A DNA stretch of 64,000 bases from Takakia lepidozioides (Eukaryota > Streptophyta > Takakiopsida > Takakiales > Takakiaceae): contig CM060731.1 in assembly GCA_030704615.1 (NCBI GenBank), positions 29,822,001-29,886,000 of the forward strand, given 5' to 3'. Each line of letters starts with the position of its first letter. The first letter of the stretch is position 1. The notes under the pieces were generated by a model that saw nothing but the letters and a program-made list of their open reading frames with translations, was not told the origin of the DNA and did not search any database. The translations under genes and the position numbers were made by a program. Of the stretch, positions 21,951 through 35,300 are shown piece after piece.

Positions 21951-23589
21951 AAAAGGGTCTGCCCTAAAACAGAATGCAGTGGAAGGTATGATGGAACAGG
22001 GTGTACTGGGACAGGGTCTACAACAGTTAGGTCTATCGGGATTGAGGATGAATAAGCAATGCACCACAAGAGTGCGAGACCAGTATGCTATCATGCTAGC
22101 AGAAGCCCGTGGAGAGGGTCCATGGCAGACCTTGTGATGGTTAGTTCCAAATGTAGCGTCGCAAGCTATGATGCGCGCATGGCCCAAGTCCAACATCTTT
22201 TGCCGTTGCCAAGGAGTCTGAATCCAAATGGTGAAGGTCAAATCTCCATCAAAATGTTGAAATGTGGGTGCCAATGATTCCTCCTGGTAGAAGAAGACCG
22301 AGTCCGGGTTTTGATCTTTCCACATACGCACGGATTGTGCGTCATCGGCGTGTTTTTTGAAGGTCTGCCAGGCTCGTTTTTCAGCGAGATTTCGGACATC
22401 TTGCTCGAGGATAAAGTCGTCGCGTGTCCATGCGTCTCCCAAGCCACTGTTCTGCATGACGTGCTCCTTGTGTTCAATCATGACTTGGGCGACACTCAAG
22501 CCTCGAGACAAACATTCCATGATCCACTTTTTGAGCTCCTCGCTAATATGTGGAGCATAAGCATATCGGCTGAACTGGAACTCAGAATATCCGCCATGAG
22601 AGGGTTTTCCGGACATATCCAGGTGTTGCATGTTGTTATAATATGTGATGACCCTAATGTCCGGAGCAAGATAACATTGCGAGACTTTGAAACAACAGAG
22701 ACACCCACGCTTGTAAGACTCGTCGTATTGGCTTTTCTTTCATCTTGGACCTTTGTGAGGATTACTGCTTCCAGCCCCAACGTCCGGACCTCCTCACTTG
22801 ACTTTAGGATCCGTGATAATCAAATTGTTGGTGCGCTTGTCCTCTGGTCCATAGCAACACTGATACCTGGACAAGGTCGTATGTCATCGACACCCATGGA
22901 GTTGTGCAAGCATGTAAGACAGCCTAAACCCTATCTACATATGATGCATGTACATGTCCGGCAAGCACAAGCACATGGCATGAACAAAGAGGCAGTGCGG
23001 GAATATGGTGTAGACATGACAGAGGTTAGATATGTATTAGCTCTTGGAGCTCTTCGCGGTCCGGGCTTCGCGTTAACATGCACATTTATATAAAATTGGG
23101 TGGAACACCTGTCTCTACTCTCCTCTCCAAGTACAAAGTCGGGCACGCTCTGCCAGGGAATACAGGCCGTGCGGACCCGCACTTAAGAGCCCATGTATCC
23201 AGAGCGACTCTCGTTCTTCCAGTAAAAGGTCTTTGCAGGAAATGACCCATCCTTTGGTGTTTGAAGACATTGTCGCAGTGGACGTATAAGAAAGCTTTCT
23301 GGTTGGGCATCGACGGCCGCTGCTATATACACTGCAGTACCCCTTCGCGCACTCGAAAGCACCTGCAATACGACCTGGAAAAGTGGAAGCGAAGGACGAC
23401 AGCACGCACGTTCTTGGCAGGACGGAAGCACGTTGGCAAGAACAGACCAGAGGGAGGAAAAGATCAATGAAACAGTCTTCGCCCACGATTGGCGGCGGCT
23501 GCCATGCCCTAAATCCGGGCGGCTACGATAACAGCGCGGCATCACGATGAGATGACGGCACATCATCTGGGGTGCGTTTGGGTCTACCG

Positions 23590-23820
23590 GATCGGGCTGC
23601 TTGGCGGCAGACCCCATCTCGGGCAGACCCACTGGGGACCCGATGGCGGGCGGACCCAGCGGCGAGGGCGGGCGGGCGGGCGGGGGCCGCGGTCCGGGGG
23701 CGGGCTGGGCGGCGTGCGGGTAGGGCCGCGGGCGGTTGCCGGGCTGCCGACCGCGCTGTGCGGCTGGCAGGTGGGGGTGGGCAGGGCGGGGAGGGCGACC
23801 CCGCGTCCGTGCGCCCTGTC
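23590..23820. other. Extremely GC-rich low-complexity patch
   Basis: About 230 bp dominated by G on the plus strand (GGGCGGGCGGGCGGGG, GGGGGCGGGCTGGGCGG), in a window that is otherwise AT-rich. Open frames across it (for example 23845-23183 minus) have Pro/Arg/Gly composition and no recognisable domain. It may be simple-repeat expansion or inserted foreign or rDNA-like sequence; I cannot tell which. Confidence 0.6.
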
Positions 23821-25340
23821 CCACACGCGCGACATAAACTCCCAATTATTCAAAAATGAGAGGCCTTCATTACATCTCATCAATTATACATGTAGTAGTC
23901 AACATATTCCACCTAGATCACTGCAGATGCATTTATTTTTTTCAATATATAATTTTTTTGTTGCTACGTAGTGAAAGCCAGCGAAGATCATATATGGGAA
24001 ATTTTGGAATATTGATGTAACAACGTTTATCATGATCTTTACTTACGTTGATGGGCACACTTTCTAGGCGCTTCAGTCTTTGTTTCTCCATGAATCTATG
24101 GAACGACCAATAGTGGCGAGTCACTTGAGTTTATTGGATTCACCCCATCTCCAACCATTATTGTCCATTGCCTTCAGTTGTGTAAGTAAGTACAAGAACA
24201 TCATTGAGGTAATTAGGGTTTTATCATTTTATTGTATTGCCATTTGTTTTAGTTTTGCTTCATTTGTGTGTTGCAACAATATTTGACCTATTTTAACCTA
24301 CTATCTTACCATAAGACTAATTACACCATCTTTTTGGAAATCTTTGTCTTAGTATATAGCAAGATGATTCTGATTCTTGAAAGGCACAATAGAGGGTGCA
24401 AAGTCTCTCCGGCGGGAGAAAGGGTAGGCAACCGCACATGGGATGTGAGGTGCCCCCATGGGGGCATGGTGGCGGACGAGCAGTGGACTTCATAGGTGGG
24501 AACATTAAACTCTTGGGCTTTTTATGATACTAGGTGCTTCTGAGCTCGACTACTTAGTTCTTCTTGGTGTTTGGAAGTAAGGGAAAGTTTACTTGAGAGA
24601 GAGAGAGACACGACCTCACCCGAAGTCAACGCAAAATATGAGAGCCTCTTCCCTTTGTTGGTGTTGTTCTCTTTTAGGGGTGGGCTCTATAGTTTATCGG
24701 AAGTGGATTTGAGCATATGCCTTTCCATACAAGGTGAAGTTTGTCTTTGCCAATCCAGCTTCGGTGTATCATTGATCAAATGTGGACTTAGACAATTATG
24801 AGCATTGACAATTTGGCCATGTCGCCTTTCTTCTTAGAATGAAAAAGATTTTTTTTATTATGACCTCTGTAAGGTTATTTTTTCCTTGCTTTTAATTGAT
24901 TAACAAGGCTTCCGTACTACATACATAAAAAATTTAAAAAGTACATGGTTGCAATACTAAAGTTGTAATTTTAAATCCATGGTAGAATTGTCTCATATCT
25001 AAGTTGAGGAATAAATTAGGATTATTGTAAGAACGCAATGATTTGACGATGCTTTCACCCGATTTTGTTAGTGACTAATCCTTCGACGGGCCCTTGGCAA
25101 ATCGTCTCCACCCCCTCTTACCCCGGATTCACTATTAAATATTTTAGACTGCAAGAAGTTGGTAAGTAGCGGTTAGTAGTCGTTGGTAAGGTGATGGCAG
25201 TAGGTGGCAGGGTGCTTGCCCTCATACTTGATGAGTGGCTAATGTAACGCTGGGTTTGTGTAACCGGGTAGTGTCCCCCTAGGTCTTGTTCAACTCTTCT
25301 TAGTACATTTTATACTTAGCCAAATTTGAACTTAGTCAAA
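23821..25340. other. Intergenic, no gene seen
   Basis: AT-rich DNA with a short GA run near 24597. A segment ending GGGGTGGGCTCTATAG (24676-24691) resembles the end of the 91-bp insertion at 25762. No supported coding region. Confidence 0.5.
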
Positions 25341-25349
25341 TGCCAAGAC

Positions 25350-25545
25350 CAAGTGTGAGTTACACCGATTGGGGTTACACTCCCATTGGTGTACTGCCGA
25401 GTGAAGTTACACTCCTTTATGTGTAATCCTGAGTGGAGTTTATACACTCCCTTCCATATAATCCAGTATCACCCGAGTATAGTTGCATTCCCGTTTAATC
25501 TAGTGTCACCCCTATTGGAGTTACACTCCACCCACTTCCATGTCA
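25350..25545. repeat. Degenerate tandem repeat around GAGTTACACTCC
   Basis: GGGGTTACACTCC, GAAGTTACACTCC, GGAGTTTATACACTCC and GGAGTTACACTCC recur every 35-60 bp with variable spacers containing GTGTAATC/TCTAGTGTCACC. Looks like an old minisatellite. Confidence 0.5.
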
Positions 25546-25761
25546 CTCTCGAGAGAGGGTGGGGAAGATTTGCCATGCCGTACGGCGTGCATGAATTAAG
25601 TTCTTACATTATTCCTAGTGAACTTCTCCCTTTTGAGGAAAAAACTAGTTGAAAATAGTATAGGTCTAAACAAGTTTCTATTCAGGTAATTTCTTTTATA
25701 TATTTTAATTTCTTAGTCTGATTGATTATTCTATATCTTACCTTACTAATCTAGTCTACTA

Positions 25762-25852
25762 GAGAGAGAGAGAAGACTCCGGCCGAAGCCGGAGTAACTA
25801 AGAGCGACTTCGCAGTGCGACTTCTGCCCCATTTCGGGGGTGGGCCCTATAC
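25762..25852 (+). mobile_element. 91-bp insertion with 13-bp target duplication
   Basis: ATCTAGTCTACTA occurs immediately before (25749-25761) and after (25853-25865) the insertion. The insert starts with a GA run, has the palindrome ACTCCGGCCGAAGCCGGAGT, GCGACTTCGCAGTGCGACTT, and ends GGGGTGGGCCCTATAC. A reverse-complement relative of its first half lies at about 37797-37853. Confidence 0.75.
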
Positions 25853-25869
25853 ATCTAGTCTACTAATCT

Positions 25870-26720
25870 TACTTGTCTTCATTGATTCAAAAAACAAAAG
25901 CACATAATATGCTTAGCAATTTTTTGTTTTAGCAAATTAAAGTTCTTGGTTGCTTGCTTTCGCAGGTGCTTTTATTTCCAGTGTTGGTCAATTATCATTT
26001 TTTCCAAAGCTCATGAGGTTCAGGTTATACAAGTTGACTCACGCAGTAATAACCTCCGGTTCTAGGTGAAATATGCACATTGAATGAAGGTTATTTGCAG
26101 ATTACGGTTTTGAAAATTTGAACAATATGTGGTCAGGTTATTTGCCGATTCATAAACAAATCATAACCGGCGGTGATATTTCACATGGGGTCTTTGAAAT
26201 AACTGAAATATAACCTTCCTACCATCGATATATTGAAGTACTCTAGGTAGGCTACAGAACCTAGGCTTGCAGAACCTATCGCTCAGGTTCAATGTGCCGT
26301 ATCAACTTCAATGTACATAGTGAAAATAGGACATCAGAAGAAATGTACTATTTGCAGCGAAACCATAGCTACTATAACCGCTTCCGTCCACTTAAAAATA
26401 TCCAGGTCGGTTCTATGTCTTCAGATGCTATTTAATCACAGGTTCAGGGTGTTTCACCGGGTATGTACCGGTGGTGTTCAGTGTCCACGGTTATCTTTTA
26501 TGCTCATAACCTCCGGCTATGGTTACCCTTACCCGGCAAATAATCTGTAATTAACCCGGTGGGGGTCCCTGATAACCGACCAACACTGGTTATTTCCTAT
26601 TTCCGCTCCCTGTTCCTTCTTCTCACCCTTGGGCTTGTTCGCCGGCTGTGCCCATTGGACCACCTTGTTGATAGGTTTCTCTCCTCCTCCTCCTTCAAAA
26701 AATCTCAAATAGCAGAAACA
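25870..26720. other. Intergenic, no gene seen
   Basis: AT-rich DNA with several AACC(T)CCGG-type motifs (for example 26050, 26165, 26510). No supported coding frame. Confidence 0.5.
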
Positions 26721-26760
26721 ACATAACACCACACCCTACACGGCAGCAGGATTCGAACCC
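26721..26760 (-). repeat. SINE-like piece with pol III B-box, copy 2
   Basis: On the minus strand GGGTTCGAATCCTGCTGCCG is followed by TGTAGGGTGTGGTGTTATG, aligned base for base with copy 1 at 15263-15300 apart from about seven substitutions. The B-box here is a perfect GGTTCGAATCC. Confidence 0.5.
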
Positions 26761-29368
26761 GGACTCAGCAGCGTGTGCTGCAGTATCCAGAAGCTGCACG
26801 GTGACACATAATTAGTGAAGCAGTGAGAGTGTGTGGTTGAAACAACAGCTGCGCGCAAGCGGCTACGGCGCGCGCACAATACACGTGGGCACGGCCAACC
26901 TACCCTCCCCTGCGCTCCTTTGCGTCGCCTGCGCTGCCCGGCCGGTACCGTCCGACGACGCTGCCACGGGATTCGGCATGCCTGCCTTCTCCACCCTTTC
27001 CCCAACCATCTCACGCGCCCGGTAATTCTTTTGTAACAGGTCTAGATAATGGACCCCGCTCGACCGTTGGATGCCTAGGTCGCGACTCCAATTTATCATC
27101 CAACGGGTATGGATGCAATCCCATCCAGCCTCGGCGCTGCTTCGTACGACGGAGACGATGGTGGATGACATCCGTCGTCCACGGCGGATGGAGCCAGTTC
27201 CTCGTCGAGATTGGATGAACAACGTTGCACGGGCCAAGGTCCGAAGGCTCGGGGATAGGTTCGGTGACGGGTCCGGGGGTTTCTCGGGTAGGAAGAATAA
27301 TTGTCCAAACGCAGGGGCAGCAGTTGATTGGCGGGCAGGAGGCCATACGAGGCTGTACGGCATGCCGCGCTGGCAGCATCGTGGCGCCGGCTCGCAGAGC
27401 GAGCGAGAGAGAGAGAGAGAGAGAGGAAGAGAGAAGAACAGAGAGAGGGTTGCAGTGTTCCGTGCCGAATTGGTCGTGTGGAGTTGGCAATGGTTGCAGG
27501 CAGGCACGCGTGTGACGATTCGAGATGTTTTGTTTGATTTTTTTGGATAAGTTTTGAATGGCATTTCGGTGGTGGTTAGCTACTGGGAGAGGGTGAGGCT
27601 GGTGAAGGTGAAGGTGAGCTTCTTGTTGCGGGAACGTGTCAAGTGATCGAAGCTGCGGTTTCTTGTTGGTTTCTGCGGTTGTTGGAGGAGATTCCTGAAC
27701 TTTTTCCGGCTTGTGTCCGTGTTGGTGTAAGTATTCATTGATCGAGTCTCATGCTCAGTTATCTGTTGCTTTTGCTGTTATCGGAGGGACTTGAGAGGGA
27801 GATCTTGTCCGGTGTTTTGTAACTTTTTCCGACCGCTGTGTGGTGGTTAGGTGTGGCCGGCGAAATTCAGCTTGTCTCTGCTGTGACTGTAGGAAGATCG
27901 AAACTGAAGTATTTTTTGCGCTTTCTTTGTTTGAAGTATTCTTCCAGCCGCTTGTGCGAGGTCTGTAGCTGGTTAGCTGTCCAGGTCGTTTAGATGCTTG
28001 GAGGAGGTCGGTTTGTGCTCCTTTCTGCTACGTCTTTGCTCTTACTATTGAGGAATCGTATCGAGGAATCGTCTTGGACTTGAGAGGGTTTTCTTATGGT
28101 TTGTTGCCATTGTTGCAGGTTGTCCTTTCTATCTTCCGTTTTTTCCTTGGCGAGGACATCTGCGGTTGATCTGGTGTTGAAAGAAATCAGCTGGACGGTC
28201 GTCTCTGTGGGTGGTTGTTGCGCGTTGATTACTTCTGCCGCAGCTTAGCTCGCTCTATGATGGCACTGTGGCTTTCCAGGGTTCTTCAAGGTTGTCGATC
28301 AGGGCATGGACAGGTTTTGAGTAACCTAGGCGGGCCTTTTTAATAATGCGTCGTCCCATCTCGCCAGCCTGCTGCACTTCCATAGTTTCCCAAAAGAAAG
28401 CAGAGTTTTGTTGAGGTCTGATCTGTGATACTCAAAAGGAGTTACGAGGCGTTCCCGACCACAAGTGGATACATTCCTCTTGAAAGAAGCGTTGAGTGGG
28501 TTAGGATAAGATGTAACTCAGGAGAAAGGCTTGGGCTGCAGATGTTAAGGCACTTGAGCATATGTGCCGAGGTGCCTGGATGGTTTTCTTTGCAGTATAT
28601 ACCTGGTCCGAGACATCTGCTTTGCTGCTAGTATGCCAGAGCTGCATCGCAAGGTCAACTGCTGGGGCTACTGAAGTGTTCAGTAAAAGCACCACTTTTA
28701 ATTCACATGGTTCTTGAGCTGAGCTGGTACCAATAGGAAGGATCATCTCGTCTGCACAATCCAGCTATTATCCATCCGCAAACTGTGGCTTACAGTTTAT
28801 AAGAAACATTACTATGGTGTGGTATGTTCAAAAGTATATGTCGGATTTGTTAGTTTGCCCATACTATTCTGGCATATGTGAAGAGTGGGTGTCTGAGGCT
28901 CCAGAGGTTTTGGCGGTAGGCCAACTGTTCTCCCAAATATTTGGCAGATTCACGCTGGTTCAGATTCCGCCTTTTGCGTGATTTCTTCTACAGGGCCCTA
29001 GTGATCACTTTGGGATAATTCGGAAGAGGAGATGACATTGTGCAGCCATTTTTGATTAGGCATCCTGGGTTGCAAGCCAAATTAGCAGGCCAGTTGTAAG
29101 ACTTATGTTTTTAAACTGGAATCCTCAGTGGCAGCTTGGTGATGTTGAGACAGGGGTTTGACAAGCTGGGGGCTAAAATGCCCTCTGAAACCTGTGATGG
29201 TATCTTGGATCTGGACAGCACATCATTGAGACAGCCTGAGCCAAGTAGCGAGCGGGTCATTCTCACCTTCCATTGGTGTGCAAGCAGAGCATGCCCTTAA
29301 AAGTTTGGACACTGGGGCTATATACTCTGTGGCCTCCACAGAGTCGTTTGGTTTTGTGAAGAGACAGA
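26761..29368 (+). promoter_or_regulatory. SPL upstream region and probable long leader
   Basis: Contains a GA tract (27405-27425) and a GC-richer stretch (26860-27500), as often found in plant 5' leaders, then 1.8 kb with no protein-like frame. An in-frame TGA at 29357-29359 lies just before the SPL start codon. No TATA box can be assigned and an intron in the leader is possible. Confidence 0.4.
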
Positions 29369-32300
29369 ATGCAGCATGAAATGGGCCAGACCACTGTAGA
29401 CAGCCTTACTCGGCCGAGTCCTCCTTTCTACCAGCACCAGTTCTTTCCTGGTGGTGAGTGTTCTATCTATTCAGCTCTGAGTGTACCTACAAGTAGTTTG
29501 TACAGGTGTATTGGAATGTGAGAGACGAGTGGATCACATGTTTTGAGAGGGCATTACCGGTCATATGTAGAAAGCCCCTCCTAAGCTTTGATTTAGCAAA
29601 AGCCTGATTTATAGGACCTATGGCAGAGTTTAGGTTGACAATCTCTCTATTGTAGTGCCTTGTGCAATCATTGGGTGTAAAAACTGAAAGTTGAACACAC
29701 TGCAGGAGGTGGAAGGCAGTCAATGCATCCAGACTGTCTGAGCCTTTCTGTGGACCATGCCGATGGACCCTGGTCATCTCCAACAAACTGGGACAGTAAC
29801 TCAGCACAAGGGGCAGAATACCCATCTCATAGCATAGATTGGGACATGAAAGCATGGAACTGGGACAGTGTGACGTTTGTAGCACAGCCTGCCTCTGGAG
29901 TGGCAGGAGGTTCAACAATTGAGGGAACAAGAAGGCATACTACCAATGGAACTGGAGGTAGCTATGTTCCTGAGATTGGTTTTAGGTTGGACAGTTCCTC
30001 AGTTGCTCCTGACCAAACACTTGGTGGCTTTTCTAATCATAAGGAGCATAGTGAGTCAGACCTTAGAAGTCAAACATTTTTTGGCAGTGAAACCCCCTCT
30101 CCACCTCTGAATGAGACCAAGACTTTCATGAGAGACGATGCCTCACCCGAGGAAGAAGATGGATCTCTCAGCCTGAAACTAGGAGGGAATCTGTACTCAT
30201 ATGCCGAGGACAGTGGTTCGCGGCGTGGGAAGCGATATCGATCTTCCTCTCCACAGGGCCAATCCCCCATGTGTCAAGTGGATGGTTGCAGAGCAGATCT
30301 GAGTAAAGCAAAGGATTACCATCGGCGCCATAAAGTCTGTGAGATGCATTCAAAAGCAGCAAAAGCACCAGTTTCACGCTTGATGCAACGTTTCTGTCAG
30401 CAGTGTAGCAGGTTTCCCTCCCACTCTGTTCCTCTTTCCTTGCTCACTTTGTGACCTGTTTTTTTCAATTTCTCAGAGCTGCTTGTTGAGCACTACTACA
30501 TATACTGCACACCTGGCTTGTTGACCACTTTACACCAATCGATGCAGCTTCAAGGCCCATGCTTCAGTGTTCCATTCTGACCGGGCCCTACTGTGTTAGT
30601 TGCTCTCTGTTGCAACCTCCTTTATGAGTTGGATTGATGACCAGAATACCCCTCAGAGGTGGATACTTGTATTGTGTGGAGGACATCTTTGGACTAACAT
30701 CTTACAGAGGCCTAGTCGGTTAGTCTGCTGGGTGCAGGGAAAATATTGTCTGCTTCAGGGTGCTGATTGATCAGACTGTGCGTGTGCAGATTCCATCCCT
30801 TGCCAGAGTTTGATGAAGGTAAACGGAGCTGTAGGAGACGACTGGCAGGACACAACAGGCGACGTAGGAAGACACAACCTGATGCAGCTGCTGCGCAAGC
30901 TTACTTGATGGCTGAAGAAGACTGGATAGGCAAAGGCTCAGGATTTCTTAGCTTCCTAAGTATTTTGTCCCAGTTGCAAGGTATGAACCAGTGCTTGGTG
31001 GTTATTTCATTTCTATCAAAACCTTTGGTTCCGGTTTCTTCAAGCTATTGAAGTATATGCCTATGTATAACCCCGGGTTTCGGTTAATAGCAAAAATCTC
31101 AAAGAACCGGCGGTTCTCATCAAAGAACTACAGGTCTTTTTGAAGGGTATTTGATTGGTTATTTCCAAATTAAACACCTGCAGTTCCCTACCCTTCCCGG
31201 TTCTTCATGTCTTGAGAACCTGTGGATAAGTGGTCAAATACGCCAATGGTAACCTCTGGGTCTCTGTTCAAAGAGCAAAGGACCTCCTAACAGGGCCTTC
31301 CCAGCTCTTTCCGCCTATTATCAGGGGGGAGTACACTTGATTTTCTGTGTAAATGTCTACTGTTTTGTACTTCGTACCTCTGGCAGTCTTTTGGCCTTAC
31401 TTTGTTCCTCATCCAGAGTTCTCCATTGTGTAAGCTCTGTCAGATGGATAGTACTACTATCAAATGGGTTTGGGGACTGATTGTGAGTGTAGAAGTTGAC
31501 ACAGTTGAGTAGATGTTAGTGTTCTGTGTCTAGTTAGTTGGATACAGCAGCAATGACTCCTGTGATACACATCTCTGTAACTTCTGTGTCCATCATGAGA
31601 TTACTTGCTCACCTAGGGCTTGTAAATTGGATGTCTTGTCTCCTCGTGCAGTACTGTCAGTATGTAATGTCTGTTTGCTGTATTTCTAGGGGTGTGCTAG
31701 CTTGGGCAGTTCAGTTTATGAAGAGTTTATATTTATCTTAACAGGATGGGAACAGCGGAAATGAATCATCTCAGTAGTGTGAACCATATAGGTTCACGTC
31801 TGTGATCATGATTCCAGAATATATTTTTGACAGATTGCTTGCAATTTGGTTATTTCAGCATCAAGCTCGTTGGATCGGGCTGTTGGTGCGGCGAATGACC
31901 GGGATGTGCTCTTGCAGTGCTTGAAGAAGGCGGGTTTTGCTTCTACAAGGTCGGAGGATTTGAGCAGAACAGTGCCGGCATGGATGCACATGAATTCTAA
32001 TGTTGATCGGCTACCATCAGGAGTGACCTGCCGAGCTGATCCACTGGTTCAAGCCACACCTTCACATGGGAATGTCTCCCAGTTATCTGTGGAGGCTCAA
32101 GCCCTCCTGTCCAGATTGACAGGTCCTTCAGCAGAAGCCCTATCCCTGCTGCTGCAGGGTAGCCTCAAGGGGGAGATGTCTGCAACAACAAGGGATAATC
32201 GGGATAACTTAGTGTCTAACCTGCAAGAGGGGGCTTGTGCAGGGCCCTTCACAGGTGCATCCTCCTCGGGTACTGAAGTGGTGAAGAATCAGGCAGGCCC

Positions 32301-35300
32301 GTCACACAGATATCTGGACCTTACCTCCTCTACATCTACATTCCCTCTTTCGTCTCCCATGCCTTCAAGGCCACCTGCGTCCATGGATGTTGGACAATCA
32401 TCTTCAAGGTTGGCCAGCACACTGCAGCAGCTGATTGCTGAGCAGTCAGCACGTCAGACTAACCAAACCCCTCCATGTGTGGGTCTATCTGGGCCTGTGA
32501 TGTCAGCCCCAGCAGTGCAGGTACAGTTGGCACCACAGACCGCTGTTGAGAATAGAAGCACTGTTAGTGGGATGCCTGACAGGAGTCAGGAACATGACAG
32601 GGCAGTCGGATCCACAGTGGACATTGAGAGGCAGTGTGTGTCGCTCGCAGACCACAGTATGAGGTTATCCCGCGAATCTCTCTCATTCCATCCTCACGGC
32701 TCAACTAACTTGCAGCAACCGCAACTCCAGCAAGTCAGTGATGATTCACACTCAGGATCAGACCAGCAATCACCCAATAGTTTAAGTGCAGACTGGGAGG
32801 TATACTATCTACTCTAGCCCAGTTGGGTCTGGGATTTCCTCCATCCATCTGTTTTGCTATCCAAAAAGTGACAGCTCAACTTAAAGCTGTAGTACAAGGT
32901 TGGAGATCTGGAGCACTGGAAAGTACATGGAACACGATCTTAGAGATCCTCTGATATCGGACCGGTTGTTGTCTCTTTTTGTTTCACATTCTATCTTTCA
33001 TGTACAAAACTGTTTCATTGGTAAGTCTCCTTCCTCATTTTCCGATCCTTTCTTTTGGTTTATTCTTAAAACTGGCAGGACCGAACAGGCCGTATTTCAT
33101 TCAAACTATTTGACAGGAATCCAGCAGAATTGCCTCAAGCTCTCCGGACACAGGTACAATGACATCCTCAAAATGTTCCTGCAGTGATGCTTACTGTGTG
33201 CTCTCCCATTAAGGGACAACTATCTGCATGTTTGTTCAACCAAGTGTTCTGGAAACATATGTAGAGGGCTACCTTGTAGCTAACTTATCAGGGGTATGAT
33301 TCTGTTACCCATTTAAGGTGAGTTATGTGTCATAGATACATTATAGTCGTAGAGGACTGTTGTTGTGGTGATCCATATGCATGGGAGTCCATAACCGGTA
33401 GACACTATTGGAAAATTTTGTCAGGTGTGCACCTGAGTAGTCTTCTAGTCATTGAGAAGTCTCTTCCCTTTGTAGATGGATCTTTAATACTGTGCCTATT
33501 TGTTGTCAGATTCTTGAGTGGCTGGCCCATCGTCCATCAAATATGGAGAGCTACATACGGCCTGGTTGTGTTGTATTGACCATTTTTTTATCCATGCGCA
33601 AATCTGCCTGGGCTGAGGTTTGGAACTGTTTTCTCTCAATCTTGATACCAATTTAGTGAGGCCTCTGCATGATGGACTTGCTTCTTAGATAGTAACAAAA
33701 GCTGTACTGGATATTGCAGTGCACCCTAGCAATCTAGCACATTCCAAAGAAGCAATGTTATTAACGCACCTGATACTTGCAACCCTTTTAGCATCAGTGA
33801 TTGCTTTTCAATCAATACAAGGAAATTCCGGATAGTGTGGCTGGTTCAGAGACATGTTGAGAGTCCTGCATTTGAAACAACCTAAAGGGATTTATCAGTA
33901 AAAGTTTCGGAGTCTCTGAAGCTTTTGTTGATTGGTTTTACAGCTAGTTGGAGACTTGCGAGGAAGTTTGGAGAAACTCCTAAGGAGCAGCGATGAATTC
34001 TGGTGCAAGGGGCGCATCCTTGTGCAAGTGGAACACCAGACAGTTTTTATCCTCGATGGTGAGTATTGTGCAGACTTGCCCCTTTGAAGAGTCTGTCAGG
34101 AAAGCTTCTACATGGATTTTGTGTTATACAGGATAGTTATCCAGCTTTAGGTCCCCTTCTTCAGGGGATAGATCACCCACCGCCGACAATACGAGAGGGT
34201 GAATATTCCCATGATGGGGGAGTCACCGAGTTGAAGGTTGAGCATGACAATAAATTATCTGGGTTTATAAATTGGTGTGTAGAACTTAAATATTCATTTT
34301 GGCTGGCAGGGTTGCTTCATTGGTGAAGTATCCTTTGAACATATGGCCTACCTGCTGCCGCAGTTGCTCTTTACCTCTAAGAGTGCAAGTTGTGGGGGGA
34401 AGAAGCGAGGGAAAGGATAACTTTTAACAAATGGCCTGAGAGCCCACCGTAGAAGAACAAAGTTGATACACAGAAACTAAAATATGAAGTAAACCTCAAA
34501 TGTCACAAAGGCCTAGTGCCTCATGCAGGTGAGCCGCTAAGCACTTTTTAGTCCTCGTTGCCAGGAATGAGGATTCTTGAACAATACACCATTATCTGCC
34601 TGGGATCTTGTATTAGGCAGAAGATGAGAAGAAGAATGATGTGCAATCTCCGTGGCAGATTGAAAAAAAAGGCTCTGTATTAAACCTGCTGTAGGAAGAT
34701 GTTGACCTAGAGGAATCTGTCCTACACGACGGAAGGGCGTCATAGCTCTGCTTACGTCACAAGATCCATTGCTTCTTGGTGGTCCCAGGTTTCTTAAGTA
34801 TCCCAGTTAAGAAGGCGGTGGTGCTGGTGATGGAGCTAAGTAGCCTCTTCTCAAGTAGTATCGTTCCTGGATCTCGTAGTAGAGAGGGTAGTGGAAGACA
34901 TTTGAAATAGACAGGAGTATCATGTAAAGCTCTTCTCAACGCAAGCTCGTCTTGTGTAAGAAGAGTAATTCTTTAGTCTGAATCTCCTCTGTCCTCTCTA
35001 CTGCAAACAAGCGGTCAGCACCCTCCAGGTTATCCCATCTACGGTTCTAGATAAGTAATTGGGCTGTAACATTCACTAATCTTGGAGGCCCAGCCATAGA
35101 ACTGCAGCTTTGTTGTAAGATTACCAAGGAAATTCCAGAGGCAACTATCAGGGTAATCCAAGGGGGAATTACCAACCCGGGAATCAGGATTACAGAAATA
35201 ATCCAAGAGCAGACCAAGGGCGAGGACCCAATGGTGAAGAACTATGTTACTATTGTAATCAGCCAGGACATCGCAAGGCAGCCTGTTCATTCTGGATTAG

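Larger units (their letters stand above)
20712..23180 (-). pseudogene. MULE-type transposase gene, decayed (MULE-1)
   Basis: Read on the minus strand: N-terminal region LGEESRDRCSTQFY near 23140; Cys-rich YKRGCLCCFKVSQCYLAPDIRVITYY (22730-22640); a helical segment with SVAQVMIEHKEHV; IQTPWQRQKMLDLGHARIIACDATFGTN with the first catalytic Asp (about 22200-22130); VFDQWLNGIPVAY; NAFIVDDVEAEINAIR with the second Asp (21590-21545); LCLWYVRKGW (about 21110); then ARNIPQASQDTNANIEAYHG and RRVDWLIWEL (20860-20715). Two low-complexity blocks split the core (21180-21550 and 21790-22120) and stops occur. Relative of MULE-2 at 42353-48636. No SWIM domain or terminal inverted repeat was found. Confidence 0.85.

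Noticed and set aside
23183-23845. 220-codon open frame on the minus strand
   Set aside because: Pro/Arg-rich reading of the GC patch; no domain, and all frames are open there because stops are AT-rich.
26721-26800. tRNA gene on the minus strand (perfect B-box)
   Set aside because: No A-box, no acceptor-stem pairing and a mismatch in the T-stem.
27071-27550. 159-codon open frame near the GA tract
   Set aside because: Overlaps similar frames on both strands, low complexity, and no family resemblance; more likely leader sequence.
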